This document shows, in pieces, positions 44,610 to 52,346 of a stretch of 64,000 bases of DNA. Each line of letters begins with the position of its first letter. The stretch's first letter is position 1. The notes beneath the pieces are model-generated. The model was not told where the DNA came from and did not search any database. It saw nothing but the letters and a program-made list of their open reading frames with translations. This DNA is from Aulosira sp. FACHB-615 (GTDB taxonomy: Bacteria; Cyanobacteriota; Cyanobacteriia; Cyanobacteriales; Nostocaceae): assembly GCF_014698045.1 (NCBI RefSeq), contig NZ_JACJSE010000003.1, forward strand, positions 510,985 through 574,984, written 5' to 3'. A program made the translations under genes and the position numbers.

Positions 44610-44837
44610 ATGGCAAACAGAGACTGGGAAACGGATGAGGACAGACAAATTAATAGACTGGAAGCCCATCGAGATTTCATCACCTGGGTTATCAACAGGT
44701 TACAAGCAGAGGGTATTCGTTGTGAGAGAACAAGGGGAAATGATTCTAGAGGCGATATTCTTTATTACAACACTGAGGATGAACCAAGAGTGAAGAAAAT
44801 TGTTCGCCAGATTAACGCTGAGTACAATAAATCTTAG
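44610..44837 (+). CDS. Small unknown protein, first gene of three-gene cassette
   Basis: I do not recognise this 75-residue acidic/basic protein. It is predicted mainly helical: DEDRQINRLEAHRDFITWVI and NRLQAEGIRCERTR, then a beta-like GDILYYNTEDEPRVKKIVRQ. The pattern 'GIRCER-(x)n-GDILYYN' resembles small alpha/beta nucleic-acid or nuclease accessory folds, but I will not name one. The next gene starts 10 bases after its stop. Codon use does not stand out. Confidence 0.6.
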   Translation: MANRDWETDEDRQINRLEAHRDFITWVINRLQAEGIRCERTRGNDSRGDILYYNTEDEPRVKKIVRQINAEYNKS

Positions 44838-44846
44838 GACATCTAA

Positions 44847-45041
44847 ATGCCATACATTGAAATTAAAACTCGTAAACAGATCGATTCGGCTTTAGCACAA
44901 AAGATTATTAATAAGGGATGTGTATCTGCTGTATTAACCACAGGGATAATTACGAAGCCAGCAAAGAAACTTTTTGATGAGCATAATTTAGCATACGCAG
45001 AGAATGTCCCTGAGACATTATTTTTGGAATCTGAAGCTTAG
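44847..45041 (+). CDS. Small unknown protein with Mrr/PD-(D/E)XK-like look
   Basis: A 64-residue protein, middle gene of the cassette. It has an E-x-K motif on a strand (PYIEIKTRKQI, Glu4/Lys6) followed by a helix and KGCVSAVLTTGIITKPAKKL FDEHNLAYAENV, which resembles the C-terminal half of Mrr-type restriction nucleases (strand with TTG/TTS, then A-x-x-L-x-x-x-x-x-L). If real, it is a minimal nuclease half-fold that would need a partner for the missing Asp. AGGA before the ATG. This is inference by eye; the family is unknown. Confidence 0.55.
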   Translation: MPYIEIKTRKQIDSALAQKIINKGCVSAVLTTGIITKPAKKLFDEHNLAYAENVPETLFLESEA

Positions 45042-45052
45042 GAGGAAGGCTA

Positions 45053-45418
45053 ATGCTAGATGTCACATTCTACTCACAAGCCAAAGAAACAATTGATACA
45101 GTGGATGTTTCAGACGATTTTTACGAATGGCTGCAAAAATCAGGCTTTGCCAACATTGCTAAATCTCAAGAAATAGAGATGAAACCTGACGGAGAAACTG
45201 TGAAAGTTTCTGCCATTGTTCTTGAGGGTGGAAACCGGAGAAAGTTTAGTGACTTCTTGCGAGACGCAATTGTTCAAGAAAGTGATGATGTGCTGAATAC
45301 GTTGGGTAATTCACCGTCGAAGGAAGAATACATAAACACCACCTATAAACTCAAAACCTTACAGAGTTTGCGTAAGTTTGTGGAGGATGAAAAATGTAAA
45401 TATCTAGAATGGGAGTAA
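45053..45418 (+). CDS. Unknown protein, last gene of three-gene cassette
   Basis: A 121-residue soluble protein that I do not recognise. N-terminal beta-rich part (MLDVTFYSQAKETIDTVDVS, EIEMKPDGETVKVSAIVLEG), then helices (FSDFLRDAIVQESDDVLNTL, YKLKTLQSLRKFVEDE). A strong AGGAGGAAGG ribosome site lies just before the ATG, directly after the stop of the middle gene, so all three are translated from one transcript. The conserved order and tight spacing point to a shared task. No signal or membrane segment. Confidence 0.6.
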   Translation: MLDVTFYSQAKETIDTVDVSDDFYEWLQKSGFANIAKSQEIEMKPDGETVKVSAIVLEGGNRRKFSDFLRDAIVQESDDVLNTLGNSPSKEEYINTTYKLKTLQSLRKFVEDEKCKYLEWE

Positions 45419-45788
45419 ATAGAGGGGCTTAAATGGTGGTAGTTGGAATAAGACTGGCGATTCATATCGACTTACTTACAACATCGAGTTGCGATCGCAG
45501 TATAATAAAATTGTCGTGTAAACAGTGTAAATCGGCAAAACTTGATTCTGTCTTACCACAATTTCTTTCTAGAACCTAAGATTTTAAGTCTTTCCCTTCA
45601 TTTTCACCAGATGCCTTACCAGTGAAAAACATTTTGATTCAGTGAGAATTCATTCACAACTGTGTAACTAAATGGCTACTAACGCGAGATAATAAGTAGT
45701 CTCTGCTACTCTTGGCTGTAAATCCCCGCGTCCATTACAAAACCCTTCTCTTCACAACTATAGGTTGGAATTCTGCAAGCATCCCTTA
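45419..45788. other. Intergenic region before GH15-like gene
   Basis: One HIP1 octamer (45490-45497). AT-rich; no gene, repeat or hairpin terminator recognised. It should contain the promoter of the long gene that follows. Confidence 0.4.
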
Positions 45789-48700
45789 ATGAGTATGAAA
45801 ACAGCTACCGAATTACAAACTCGACTAGAGCATTACTACCAGCAAATCAAGACAATTATCTTAGTGCGGCAAAATCCGATTACTGGTTTGCTACCTGCGA
45901 GTACAGCCATTACGGCTCACGGTGATTATACAGATGCTTGGGTGAGAGACAATGTTTACAGCATTTTAGCGGTTTGGGGTTTGGCGCTGGCGTATCGCAA
46001 AGTTGATGAAGACAAAGGACACACTTACGAATTAGAACACAGCGTGATTAAGCTAATGCGTGGGTTGCTGTTTGCAATGATGCGACAGGCGCATAAAGTC
46101 GAACGCTTTAAACATACCCAGTCACCTTTGGATGGTTTACACGCTAAATACAATACTGCGACTGGCGATATTGTAGTAGGTGATGATGAATGGGGACATT
46201 TGCAACTGGATGCCACATCTATATTTATATTGATGCTGGCGCAAATGACAGCTTCGGGATTGCAGATTATTTATACGATTGATGAAGTAAACTTTGTACA
46301 GAACTTGGTTTACTATATAGGTCGCGCTTACCGCACACCAGATTATGGTATTTGGGAACGGGGAAATAAAATCAATCATGGTAGTGCAGAGTTAAACGCT
46401 AGTTCTGTGGGAATGGCGAAAGCTGCACTAGAGGCGATTAATGAACTCGATTTATTTGGGTTGCGGGGAAGTCAAGCATCGGTAATTCATGTGCTACCTG
46501 ATGAAATTGCCCGCGCCCGCAGTACTTTAGAATCGTTATTACCGCGAGAATCGGCTTCTAAAGAAATTGATGCGGCGCTGTTGAGTATTATTAGCTATCC
46601 GGCGTTTGCGGTGGAGGATATTAATCTGCGCGATCGCACTTTTAACGATATCATCAACAAACTCCAAGGTAAATACGGCTGTAAACGCTTTTTACGTGAC
46701 GGACATCAAACTGTTTTAGAAGATAACCAGCGTCTACACTACGAACCTTGGGAACTAAAGCAATTTGAAGATATTGAATGCGAATGGCCATTATTTTTCA
46801 CTTATTTATTACTTGATGGCCTATTTCGTAATGATCAAAAGCAAGTCCAAGAATATCAAGAACTTCTGGAATCATTATTAGTAGAACGGGACGGTTATCA
46901 TTTATTACCAGAACTATATTATGTGCCTGCGGAAAACATCGAAGCCGAAAAAATCACGCCCCAAAGTCAAAAGCGTTTACCCAATGAAAACATCCCCTTA
47001 GTCTGGGCGCAAAGTTTATATTTTCTGGGGTTAATGTTAAGTGAAGGTTTACTGGCGGTTGGGGATATTGACCCATTAGGGAGATATTTAACTATTGGTA
47101 AAAGCCGGGAAGCTCTTGTCCAAATTGCTTTATTAGCCGAAGATGATGACTTACAAGCAAAACTAGAAGTGCATGGCATTGAAACTCAAACCCCCAAGCA
47201 AATAGAACCAATTCAAGTTAGAAAAGCTGAAGAACTATCAACTATTTACACCCAAATCGGCCGCAACGATAAACTAGGTTTAACAGGAAGACCAGCCAGA
47301 AGATTGCGGAGTTTAAACACATCGCGCATTTTTCGTATATGTGGTGAAACCGTAGTATTTTTGCCGTCATTTTTAGATGCTCAACAGTTTTATTTAACCC
47401 TTGATTACCATTTCTTAGTTGATCAAATCAGAAGCGAACTTGCTTATATTCAAAAATATTGGAGTGATTTAGGTCGTCCAATTTTAACTTTAATGTTGAC
47501 TCACACCATGTTAGAAATTGGTGCGGAAGCATTATTAGAATTAATGCAAGAACTCAAAGATGGTGTTTGCAATGGTGTACGTGTCAAACTAGGCAGACTG
47601 AATCAATTAATGCTGACAGGTGCTATTCAAAGAATTGATTTTCTGCAAGATGCAGAGTTTTATCAGTCAGCAATGCACGATGCTGCACCCCATTGCTGTT
47701 ACTTGGCTTATCATCCTGGAAAGAGTGGGCGCTTAGAACATACCCAAGAATTTCAAATGGAGTGTGAAACCAATTTGGGATTATTGCTTTCTTCGCTGCG
47801 GGGCTCAGAAAATCTTTATGAACAAATTGAGTTATTGCAGACTTTAACCCGTTTGCAAGGATTAGACTTTGATACAGGATTTGGCGGCCCTAATACTCGC
47901 GTGACAGTGGGAGATTTGCTGAATGAAGTGTATATCAAAGCCGGTGATTTAGGTATCTGGGCAATTGTCCGTCGGGCTGCGGGTTTATTGCAAATGGTGG
48001 ATATTGCTTTATCAGATGCAGTCACCAGCATTTTGATTCGGGGTAAGCAAGCAGCTGTGGGGAGGGCGTATAGCGAAGCATCATTAATTACTGTACCAAT
48101 GCCTCCCAATGAAATTGCCGAGAAAATTAATAACTTCTGTCGTGAGGATATCCGCGATCGCGTACTGACACAAGAAATCATACTGTATCTGGGGACTTTG
48201 ATTCGCTCAGAGTCGGAATTATTTCAAGGACTGTTAACTTTACGTGTCGGCTATCTCATCTTATTAATTACCAGCGAACTAGCACGAGAATTACGTGTCA
48301 CCCAAGATGAAGCCTACGAACAGTTAATGGAAATTTCGCCCTTTGAAATTAAAATGCGCTTGCGTCAGGTGTTAACGGGTTACACAGGGATGAGTAACTT
48401 GTTACACCAGCAAGAATCATTACACGTCAAGCAAAAAGAAAGTGATATTGAATGGGTAGTGCAACCAACCATTACTGAAGAAATCGACGAAGTTCCGGTG
48501 GGTGGTTGGCGACGCTTCCGCAAAGCCGAAGGGGCTATTAACCGCGTCCCGAAAAACTTCTTTCAGCAAGTTTGGCTATTAATGCAACATTGTAAAGGCT
48601 TAGTCATTGGTGACAAACTAGAACGCCGTAATCGTTTAGATAGCGAATTGATGTTATCGGAAATGACGGCTGGTGAAAAGAACTTTGCTTTGCGAGTGGA

Positions 48701-49010
48701 ACATTTATTAAATAAAATCGAAGCGCCAGAATATCGCCAAGTTAATATTGAAGCATTAATGGAACTAGGTGCGATCGCCGCTAAAAACCCCAACTTGCAA
48801 ATCGAAGAATATATTGTCTTAGATGTGTTAATTGGTCATGCTGTACGTTTAGCATGGTTAGATGCACATCCCGAACGCGGCGATCGCTATGATGAAGATA
48901 AAGCAAATGCGTGGCGGTCTTTTTACAATACTTCACCACAAGATTGCGCGACTTATATTCTCAAAGCCTTTAGATTCTTAACACAATTTGGAGAAGTTAA
49001 AGCTAGTTAA
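45789..49010 (+). CDS. GH15 / phosphorylase-kinase-alpha-like protein
   Basis: A very long (1073-residue) cytoplasmic protein. Residues ~30-460 form an (alpha/alpha)6 glucoamylase-type domain: TAHGDYTDAWVRDNVYSILA and GDDEWGHLQLDATSIFILML are family motifs with the conserved acid and Trp, and YGIWERGNKINHGSAELNAS follows. The C-terminal ~600 residues are helical, resembling the regulatory alpha/beta subunit of phosphorylase kinase. Cyanobacteria often carry this gene; hydrolysis of glycogen-type glucans is plausible but not shown. An upstream TTG (45765) is less likely than the ATG at 45789 or 45795; no strong ribosome site. No partner genes nearby. Confidence 0.85.
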   Translation: MSMKTATELQTRLEHYYQQIKTIILVRQNPITGLLPASTAITAHGDYTDAWVRDNVYSILAVWGLALAYRKVDEDKGHTYELEHSVIKLMRGLLFAMMRQAHKVERFKHTQSPLDGLHAKYNTATGDIVVGDDEWGHLQLDATSIFILMLAQMTASGLQIIYTIDEVNFVQNLVYYIGRAYRTPDYGIWERGNKINHGSAELNASSVGMAKAALEAINELDLFGLRGSQASVIHVLPDEIARARSTLESLLPRESASKEIDAALLSIISYPAFAVEDINLRDRTFNDIINKLQGKYGCKRFLRDGHQTVLEDNQRLHYEPWELKQFEDIECEWPLFFTYLLLDGLFRNDQKQVQEYQELLESLLVERDGYHLLPELYYVPAENIEAEKITPQSQKRLPNENIPLVWAQSLYFLGLMLSEGLLAVGDIDPLGRYLTIGKSREALVQIALLAEDDDLQAKLEVHGIETQTPKQIEPIQVRKAEELSTIYTQIGRNDKLGLTGRPARRLRSLNTSRIFRICGETVVFLPSFLDAQQFYLTLDYHFLVDQIRSELAYIQKYWSDLGRPILTLMLTHTMLEIGAEALLELMQELKDGVCNGVRVKLGRLNQLMLTGAIQRIDFLQDAEFYQSAMHDAAPHCCYLAYHPGKSGRLEHTQEFQMECETNLGLLLSSLRGSENLYEQIELLQTLTRLQGLDFDTGFGGPNTRVTVGDLLNEVYIKAGDLGIWAIVRRAAGLLQMVDIALSDAVTSILIRGKQAAVGRAYSEASLITVPMPPNEIAEKINNFCREDIRDRVLTQEIILYLGTLIRSESELFQGLLTLRVGYLILLITSELARELRVTQDEAYEQLMEISPFEIKMRLRQVLTGYTGMSNLLHQQESLHVKQKESDIEWVVQPTITEEIDEVPVGGWRRFRKAEGAINRVPKNFFQQVWLLMQHCKGLVIGDKLERRNRLDSELMLSEMTAGEKNFALRVEHLLNKIEAPEYRQVNIEALMELGAIAAKNPNLQIEEYIVLDVLIGHAVRLAWLDAHPERGDRYDEDKANAWRSFYNTSPQDCATYILKAFRFLTQFGEVKAS

Positions 49011-49801
49011 TTAATAATACAGCAAACCCAACAAATACTCTGAAAAAAACCGCAAAACTTTCAACCACGAAAATATCTCAATTCAATGAGTAAAATTCAC
49101 AACGTAATTATTTCACTTGTTGAAATATCCTCCAAAAATATGATGATTTTGTGTTGGGTTATGGCGCGATTTATATTTATCATGTTGCTGCCAATATCTT
49201 TTGTGCGCCTCCACCCAACCTACTCATTACTCAGCACTGTAGTTTGCTTTTAACGATTGAGTGGTGCGATCGCTGATTTTATGTAAAATGTTGCATAAAT
49301 ACGGGATGAATTTTCTCACGCAGAGGCGCAAAGACGCAGAGAGAATCAAGAGTTTTGTAATTATTGTGTAGGTTGGGTGAAACGCACGAAAAATCTTGAG
49401 ACTAAACAGACAATTCAATTTTGCGTCGTAACCCAACATCAATGATTTTAGTAAACAATAAATTCTTGTATAGAAGTTTAAGAATGGTAAATTAACTACA
49501 AAATAATATTGGTTTACACTGCGTTCCAGCTAATCTATAGAAGATAGCAATTTTACTAATATCAATCATCCTATTGAGGATAACAAAAAAATGCCTAAGT
49601 AGGTCTGTTTAAATAATTATTGTTGGAATAAGGTAGGGAGTAGGGGAAGAAAGCATTTGAGCCTGATTTACTTTTCTTTACATAGTTTGGTTTTATTGCA
49701 TCGACTGACTTAAGTTTGTTATTGCTATTTTTTAGTCTTTATGATACATAATTAACGTATGTGTTAACTATTCAATGTTATTGCGATTTGTAAAAATATT
49801 T
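49011..49801. repeat. Intergenic region with GTAGGTTGGGTG repeats
   Basis: Bases ~49150-49230 carry TGTTGGGTTATGGCGCGATT ... AATATCTTTTGTGCGCCTCC ACCCAACCTACT, matching the copy at 43290-43430; a second inverted piece, GTAGGTTGGGTGAAACGCAC with CGTCGTAACCCAACATC, lies at about 49371-49440. Between them is CTCACGCAGAGGCGCAAAGA CGCAGAGA (49316-49343), another Nostoc repeat. No gene is visible. Confidence 0.7.
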
Positions 49802-50350
49802 ATGAATATCACAATAAAATCATCTAGATTAATGCTAATATTGCTTGTTTGTATTTTAACTCCTACTATTTCTTCATGTCGCGGAATAGTTAAGTTTTTA
49901 GCAGCAACAGTTGGAACATATGTTGTCACAGAAACTCTTGATTGTGCAGTCAAGAAAAAAGATGAGTGTTCAAGTGCAAATGCTGAGTCAAAAACTGTCA
50001 AGCATAATGAAATTTCTCCAAATAAAGCTGTTCAAGAATATTACGAACTTATCAATAATCGCCAGTATACAGAGGCCTGGGCTATGCTCAGTCCTGAGTT
50101 TCATATACAAAGAAGTAATATGAATTACAGCAACTATACAGAGTGGTGGAATACGGTTGATTCTGTAGAAATTGAGTCTATGGAAGTAGTTGAAAACGGC
50201 AAATATGTTGAAAACGGCAAATATAAAGCTATTGTAGATGCTAAATTAAAGTATCTAAAGAAAGATGGTAGTAAGCATTTTGATAAATATGGGCGAATTA
50301 CACTTGTACGTAATTCAGACGGTAAATGGTTAATTGACGAGAAGAATTGA
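49802..50350 (+). CDS. Putative lipoprotein with NTF2-like domain
   Basis: A 182-residue exported protein. The N terminus is a lipoprotein-type signal (LMLILLVCILTPTISSC, lipobox-like with Cys after SS). The C-terminal domain EYYELINNRQYTEAWAMLSP recalls NTF2-like / DUF4878-type folds with a helix-then-strand order, followed by beta strands (KYKAIVDAKLKYLKKDG, RITLVRNSDGKWLIDE). It contains an exact in-frame duplication of six codons at 50189-50206/50207-50224 (VENGKY twice). The longer frame starts at 49775, but the signal sequence is better from 49802. Function unknown. Confidence 0.6.
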   Translation: MNITIKSSRLMLILLVCILTPTISSCRGIVKFLAATVGTYVVTETLDCAVKKKDECSSANAESKTVKHNEISPNKAVQEYYELINNRQYTEAWAMLSPEFHIQRSNMNYSNYTEWWNTVDSVEIESMEVVENGKYVENGKYKAIVDAKLKYLKKDGSKHFDKYGRITLVRNSDGKWLIDEKN

Positions 50351-50437
50351 CTATTTATTTTATATAGTGTTTCCCAACTAATCAAATAAAGCACTTTTTT
50401 CCATAAACTCCAATATTAAAAAATTCTCAAATGCAAA

Positions 50438-50563
50438 AATAGCTAATCGCTAGTTTGAAATCACCAGCAATTAGCTATTAGTTGTAGTTAAGAATTGACT
50501 TGTCCCTAACTCAGTGCTTCTGCACCGCCGACAACCTCTAGGAGTTCCTGAGTAATAGCAGCT
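50438..50563 (-). pseudogene. Duplicated 3' end of atpG with its terminator
   Basis: A ~126-bp near-copy of 51250-51377: the terminator stem AATAGCTAAT / ATTAGCTATT (50438-50479) plus the last 18 codons of the ATP synthase gamma gene, translating as AAITQELLEVVGGAEALS and stop, compared with ...EALT and stop in the real gene. The two copies are direct repeats about 812 bp apart and enclose the DUF2283 two-gene cassette. Upstream the copy ends abruptly at about 50563, where GCAGC-type sequence unrelated to atpG begins. Confidence 0.9.
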
Positions 50564-50591
50564 TTGCAGCAAAGACGCTGTATGAAGATTA

Positions 50592-50828
50592 TTAGCTTGC
50601 TGGTTGCATCGAACTCATTTGTCCTAGCTCAAGACTCACAGCATCAAAGCGGTTATCTCCAGGACGGTAAGACAAAACTTCTAAACCAATTGGCTCACTA
50701 CTCACCCCATCTTTAATCAAAATTACCCCGTCTCCAAGCTCCGTGGCAATTTGGTTTTTTCTTGGCACTTGCCAAAATACGCTTAATAGCTCGGTTTCTG
50801 GTTCGTAAAACACCTTTATTTGAGCCAC
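50592..50828 (-). CDS. DUF2283 protein
   Basis: A 78-residue protein with the DUF2283 pattern: KVFYEPETELLSVFWQVPRK, ATELGDGVILIKDGVSSEPI and GLEVLSYRPGDN. In cyanobacteria DUF2283 genes usually pair with a small second gene and are thought to be antitoxin-like, though not proven. It overlaps the 3' end of the gene upstream by 13 bases, so translation is coupled. The last residues (GQMSSMQPAS) are unusual and lie near the duplicated atpG end. It lies inside the two direct repeats. Confidence 0.8.
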   Translation of the reverse strand: MAQIKVFYEPETELLSVFWQVPRKNQIATELGDGVILIKDGVSSEPIGLEVLSYRPGDNRFDAVSLELGQMSSMQPAS

Positions 50829-51118
50829 ACTGTTTCCCCTTCCTTAATTGCATCGGTTTGGTAGGCTGTTATCAGGAAACCATCTCCATTTAAGCGCCGC
50901 GCAACCGCAACAACCCAACGTTTTTCTCGTAGTACCCGATAAAACAATAATACTTCTGCATCTCGGCTACTGCGTCGAACTTCATCCGGTGTAGCAACAG
51001 CTGATTTGATTAGCTCCTCCAATTCTTCAATATCAGGATGCTTGATAATCAAACGTTGCCAATATTCTTCGGATGTTCTCACTGTAAAGCCAAGAGGCGT
51101 AGAAATTTCAAACTTCAT
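50816..51118 (-). CDS. Small protein partner of DUF2283, possible RelE/nuclease-like fold
   Basis: A 100-residue protein. Helix then beta: YWQRLIIKHPDIEELEELIK, VATPDEVRRSSRDAEVLLFY, and C-terminal WVVAVARRLNGDGFLITAYQ with TDAI. The order (His in a helix, a 'P-D-E-V' turn, beta-hairpin and a terminal 'ITAY/T' strand) recalls the small phage-barnase/RelE-type nuclease fold, which fits a toxin role, but I cannot confirm it. It precedes and overlaps the DUF2283 gene. Both lie between the atpG end and its copy. Confidence 0.65.
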   Translation of the reverse strand: MKFEISTPLGFTVRTSEEYWQRLIIKHPDIEELEELIKSAVATPDEVRRSSRDAEVLLFYRVLREKRWVVAVARRLNGDGFLITAYQTDAIKEGETVWLK

Positions 51119-51249
51119 GGAAATGTTTCATTTTTATGAAAATCACAGAGATTCAACCTAACTGATAAAACTTGTAATCACACTCTAAAAATATTGTATT
51201 TTTGCTAAAAACACTAACACTCTTTTATTCACACATCCTCAAAAACACA

Positions 51250-51292
51250 AATAGCTAATCGCTAGTTTTAAAATTACCAGCAATTAGCTATT
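51250..51292 (-). terminator. ATP synthase operon terminator
   Basis: Stem AATAGCTAAT / ATTAGCTATT extended by GCT / AGC after one mismatch, loop ~17 bases. On the minus strand it is followed by TGTGTTTTTGAGG. It lies 26 bases beyond the atpG stop codon. The same structure is duplicated at 50438-50479. Confidence 0.8.
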
Positions 51293-51318
51293 AATTATAG
51301 TTAACAATTGAGTTCTTC

Positions 51319-52266
51319 CTAGGTCAGTGCTTCTGCACCGCCGACAACCTCTAGGAGTTCTTGAGTAATTGCGGCTTGTCGGGCTTTGTTGTAAGACAGC
51401 GATAGGTTTTTAATTAGTTCACCAGCGTTATCACTGGCGTTACTCATAGCTGTCATCCGCGCTGCTAGTTCACTTGCGGCTGACTCTTGTAATGCCCGTA
51501 GTAATTGGTTGCCCAAGTACAGGGGTAGCAAGGCATCCAGAATTTGTACTGGGTCTTGCTCAAAAATCATGTCGCTGGCTAAAGGCTGAACTTGAGAAGT
51601 GACTTTCTGCCGTTCGACTTCAAATTGACCACCACGAGTTGTCAACCGGAAAATTTCATCGTCGGCTGCTTCTAAACCTTGGGTATCAAGAGGTAACAAG
51701 GTTTGAACTACAGGACGAGAACTCACCAAGGAGACGAAACGAGTGTAGATTAATTCGATGCGGTCTACTTTTTCGGAAAGGAACAAAGACAGCAACTCGT
51801 CAGCAATTCTATTTGCTTCCTCTGCGGTGGGGATTTGTTCTAAGCCACTGTAGGTAGCATCGATAGGCTGGTTGCGGCGTTGGAAGTATTGGGTAGCCTT
51901 ACGACCAACCAATACAAATGTGTAGTCGATACCTTCTGCCTTGAGTTCCTTGGCGCGGTTTTCTGCACGACGGATGACGTTGGTGTTGTAACCACCACAC
52001 AAACCTCTGTCGCCAGAAATTACTAACAAGCCGACTGATTTGACTTCGCGTTTTCTCAGTAGAGGTAGGTTTGCGTCTTCAAACCGCAGGCGGGTTTGCA
52101 AACCATATAAAACTTGCGCTAGTCTGTCAGCGAAGGGGCGAGTTGCCAGCACTTGTTCTTGCGCCCGACGTACCCGCGCTGCTGCTACTAGCCGCATGGC
52201 TTCGGTGATTTTTTTGGTGTTTTTGACCGACTGAATGCGATCGCGTATTGATTTAAGATTAGGCAT
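51319..52266 (-). CDS. atpG: ATP synthase gamma subunit
   Basis: A 315-residue central-stalk subunit of F1. N-terminal coiled-coil KSIRDRIQSVKNTKKITEAM RLVAAARVRR, the C-terminal coiled coil ARMTAMSNASDNAGELIKNL SLSYNKARQAAITQELLEVV and the central Rossmann-type domain match. The segment at about 200-235 (LDTQGLEAADDEIFRLTTRG) is the cyanobacterial/chloroplast insertion; the two redox cysteines of the plant protein are absent, as in other cyanobacteria. Last gene of the operon. Called atpC in plant/cyanobacterial nomenclature. Confidence 0.97.
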   Translation of the reverse strand: MPNLKSIRDRIQSVKNTKKITEAMRLVAAARVRRAQEQVLATRPFADRLAQVLYGLQTRLRFEDANLPLLRKREVKSVGLLVISGDRGLCGGYNTNVIRRAENRAKELKAEGIDYTFVLVGRKATQYFQRRNQPIDATYSGLEQIPTAEEANRIADELLSLFLSEKVDRIELIYTRFVSLVSSRPVVQTLLPLDTQGLEAADDEIFRLTTRGGQFEVERQKVTSQVQPLASDMIFEQDPVQILDALLPLYLGNQLLRALQESAASELAARMTAMSNASDNAGELIKNLSLSYNKARQAAITQELLEVVGGAEALT

Positions 52267-52267
52267 A

Positions 52268-52346
52268 TTTTTGTCCTTTGTCCTTAGTCATTTGTCCTTT
52301 GTCATCAGTCATTAGAGATTACCAATGACCAATGACTAATGACTAA
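52268..52346. repeat. Tandem TCATTTGTCC / ACCAATGACTA repeats inside the atp operon
   Basis: TTAGTCATTTGTCCTTTGTC on one side and CCAATGACCAATGACTAATG on the other form a partly complementary repeat cluster in the atpG-atpA spacer. A known type of Nostoc repeat; it could form a hairpin in the operon mRNA. Confidence 0.7.

Noticed and set aside
49227..49442. 71-codon minus-strand frame in the repeat region after the GH15-like gene
   Set aside because: It is made of the inverted GTAGGTTGGGTG repeat and has no protein-like features.
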